NCBI GenBank assembly: GCA_008694505.1
Contig: VZDJ01004378.1
Location: 13,664,645-13,728,644 of the forward strand
DNA from: Cyanoderma ruficeps
Taxonomy: Eukaryota; Chordata; Aves; Passeriformes; Timaliidae
Direction: 5' to 3'
DNA: 64,000 nucleotides
In this document: positions 61,400 through 64,000 of the stretch, one piece after another
Numbering within the stretch: the stretch's first letter is position 1
Layout of the letters: each line of letters begins with the position of its first letter
Position numbers and translations under genes: made by a program
The notes under the pieces: generated by a model
The model's input: only the letters and a program-made list of their open reading frames with translations
Told to the model about the DNA's origin: nothing
Database searches by the model: none

Positions 61400-64000
61400 C
61401 ATGGAAAAAAATTAGCACCTCTGGTTGCTGAGGAACACACAGTGCATGTGTCTCTGTGTGCAGCTGCAGTATGAGTAACAAGCTGAGCTCTGGGTGGCAG
61501 GAGGCCCAGAATAGAGGCCATGAACTGTCAGCTCTTTGCATAAGAGGGTCCAGGGACCTGTGGCACAGCCAAGGCACCAGACACAGCAGGAGCCAATGAC
61601 CTCAGACTTTCCCATGTTTAGACTGTGAGGGAAGAGTTTCCTCTGTTCTGGGTCCCTCCACAGACATACCTAGCTTGAGTTGTTATCTGGTTATTTAGTT
61701 ATTTCATCCGGATTAAAGTATTTTAAGTATCTGGATATCTGAGACTCTGCCATGGGAGTGGAGCTGGGGTCAAGCTGGTAAGGACACCCAGTCTGAATGT
61801 GTGAGTGTGATGCATGTAGCCATGGAGGGGCTTTGGCCCCAGCTCAGGTGGTGAGGGGTGTGACAGCCAGAGGGGCTCTTGGATGCTTGGAGAGGGAAGT
61901 TTCCTTAACATGGTAAGTTACACTGTAGAAATTTTAGAGTAAGTTTTAAAATCGAATATTTATTTATTTGTACTGTACAAACTTGTCCCAGCATAGGCAG
62001 GAATGCATTCCCTGTGATGTGCTATCAGCATGAATTAGAGCTAATGAAACATATCTTTGAAATATCTCAATATGTATAGAAATAATATTTTGTGGAGAGT
62101 TTTTTTTTTTCTTTTTTCTTCCCCAATGTGCAACTAATTGGTTAGGATGGGTGAGAATATTTGGAATTCTTTTGACACCAAAACTTGTGTTGCTCATCTA
62201 ACACTGAGCAATATAAATATGTAGCTGACAGCATTCCACAACGTATTTTTAAACAAATATATTATTGAAAGTAAATATCTTCCTTTTTTAAACAATTACA
62301 ATGACTTTAACTTGCAAGGAAAATTATGACTTTTAAATGTGTATTTCAAATTAAAACCTCATTTATGTTTGGGATATTTTCCAGCATTCAAAGCCATCAT
62401 TTGTTGCTGCTGGGAGAAAGAGTCAAAAGAAAAGACAAATATCTAGAGGTAACCATGAAAGCTGTGCAGTAGAGAAACTTTTTTTTTTACATTAACAAAT
62501 GCTCATAGAAGAAAGACAAACAAAGTGCAGGGAAGTACTATGAAACACTGGGAAGTTTAGTCTTTAGAAAAGGAGCATAGGGACAGTGTTGATTGAAAAT
62601 GATTGCAACCGAAAACAAAATGATGATTTTTTTGGTCTGTCTGTCACATCACGAAGTATGTTTCAGCTTACTAGAGAAGTATTTTTGTAGCAGGAGTTGA
62701 GACGTGTGCGTTACATGCCCTGATAGGTGCACATGAAAGCGAAAAGTCAACAGAAACAATGTTGGAGGAGTGTGCAGTATGAAGTTTCATCCAGATTGCT
62801 TTTGAGAGCAGTCCTGACGTGAACCATCCTAGAATGAGCTCCTTTGTGGAATACTAATAATTGAAGCAGCAGCTGTGCAGATAAAGAACTTGAATGGCTT
62901 AAAAGAACAGCATCAGCACAGAAATGAGGCAGAACACATACTACAGCCATGCTGATGGACCTAGTCCAGCTCTTTCTAGAAAGAAAGGCTCATGTTTTCT
63001 TTCCCAGACAACAATCCACCATGAAGAAATAAATACCATTGGAATAGTTGAAAATCAGTACTATGGAGATAATTGAAGTGATTGTTTCTAACCTTACACA
63101 TCTTCAATGTTGCCTTCATATACCCAGGTTTTTTCAACTCTCCCTGCCCGTCTCTTACAAAAACGAGACCAGCATTTGGTGTATCTGTTATTGAGTGAGA
63201 AAACATGGCTGTTCCAAGGGTCAAGGCATAGTAATTAGTCAATAACATTTACTGCAATATATAATATGCAAAACCATAAACTTTCTGCTTTACATTATTC
63301 CTCATATAAATCTGTTTCTATGTAAAAGCAACAAATATGATTCTATCCTTTTTTAGCTATGAGCCTGAGGCAGCACATGAAAACTGATCTTAAATAATTT
63401 GACCTAATTTTCTGGCAGAAATCCTTAGTGTGAAATTGGCAGACAAAAATGTAGTAGTGATTTGTATATGAATTTTATGTACATTACAACTTATGTATTT
63501 AATAAATTCAGCCCTTTCTTGCAAAAGTTAAATTCTTTAAAATATTATACACTATTGACTTAGCCTTCAGTTAAGTGAAAGTCACATTATGACATTTCTA
63601 TAAAAATAGAACAATTATGGATCCATTTGATTGTTGTAAAGTGCGACTTCCTTTCGGAAGAGATGATATTTTTTTCCAAATATATACAATAAACCTTATA
63701 AACACATGCATTCTTAATTCCTTCATAGTGTTATCTTATTAATATTTTATTTTAACTGTAGATTCCTTTATGTTGCTCATCACCATGGCACTTCAGTGCT
63801 TTCATCTATCCTATTTTCTATAAAACAAGTGCTTGCCTTTACCACATATCAATTGATAGCACAGCTTCACTGGAAGAGAGATGAGGATTTTTAAGATATG
63901 ACAGAAAATGCCATGGTGAAATAAAAGGACCCATTTTACACAGCTCAGTCTATAACTGATTAGTAGTATGAAGGATTTGTATAAATGTACATTTTTTAAC
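61400..64000. other. Non-coding DNA, GC-richer at left
   Basis: From 61400 to about 61900 the sequence is richer in G and C than the rest of the window (for example CAGGAGGCCCAGAATAGAGG), but no exon, LTR end or known repeat is recognised. From 61900 onward it is ordinary AT-rich unique sequence. Confidence 0.5.

Noticed and set aside
61183..61577. Frames of 112-117 codons across the N-run
   Set aside because: Undetermined bases were read as open codons; there is no real sequence there.
1..64000. CRISPR array, operon, phage or other prokaryotic system
   Set aside because: No regularly spaced repeats, ribosome-binding sites or dense coding exist. The repeat content is that of a bird genome.

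Overview
The window reads as non-coding DNA from a bird, most likely a songbird (Passeriformes). It is AT-rich. Its recognisable content is avian-type retrotransposon debris: CR1 LINE fragments, many truncated at the 5' side and kept at the 3' side, ERVL-, ERVK- and ERV1-like LTRs, and one SINE made of a tRNA-Ile-like head joined to a CR1-like tail. That SINE architecture is known from passerines (TguSINE1) and is the best taxonomic clue. No protein-coding exon, rRNA, functional tRNA, CRISPR array or operon could be supported. The open reading frames are short, many start at TTG rather than ATG, and those with recognisable content are pieces of CR1 reverse transcriptase or shadows of LTRs. The window is either a gene desert or the inside of a very large intron.

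Layout. Positions 1-12 kb are mostly unique AT-rich DNA with one rearranged CR1 (2716-3726), a 55-bp tandem duplication (4356-4465) and an ERVL-like LTR (9164-9678). Positions 12-17 kb carry two antisense ERVK-like LTRs (12277-12896 and 15988-16563). Positions 17-26 kb are nearly repeat-free apart from an old CR1 (20311-20770) and a short CR1 piece (21661-21845). Positions 26-30 kb are the densest stretch: a CR1, an ERV1-like solo LTR with a perfect 4-bp target duplication, a 1.07-kb ERVL-like LTR, the SINE, and a further TG...CA LTR. Positions 33-36 kb hold two sense CR1 reverse-transcriptase fragments and one antisense CR1 3' end. Positions 38.8-39.3 kb hold another LTR. Positions 39-49 kb are almost repeat-free except for an AT-rich simple repeat and a weak MIR-like segment. 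Positions 49.8-50.9 kb are a long antisense CR1. Positions 55.0-55.9 kb show a nested insertion: an ERV1-like LTR, about 96% identical by eye to the 26.9-kb copy, sits eight bases inside an older ERVL-like LTR. A third ERVK-like LTR with a perfect 6-bp target duplication lies at 57285-57939. Old CR1 sequence (60400-61115) and a 125-base assembly gap (61275-61399) close the window.

Nothing here works together as a pathway. The value of the window is in insertion history (target duplications, nesting, decay of reverse-transcriptase motifs) and in secondary-structure elements, notably a 12-13-bp hairpin kept in the predicted R region of both ERV1-like LTR copies. I found no convincing evidence for a new biological system. 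Family assignments come from recalled consensus patterns, not from a database search.
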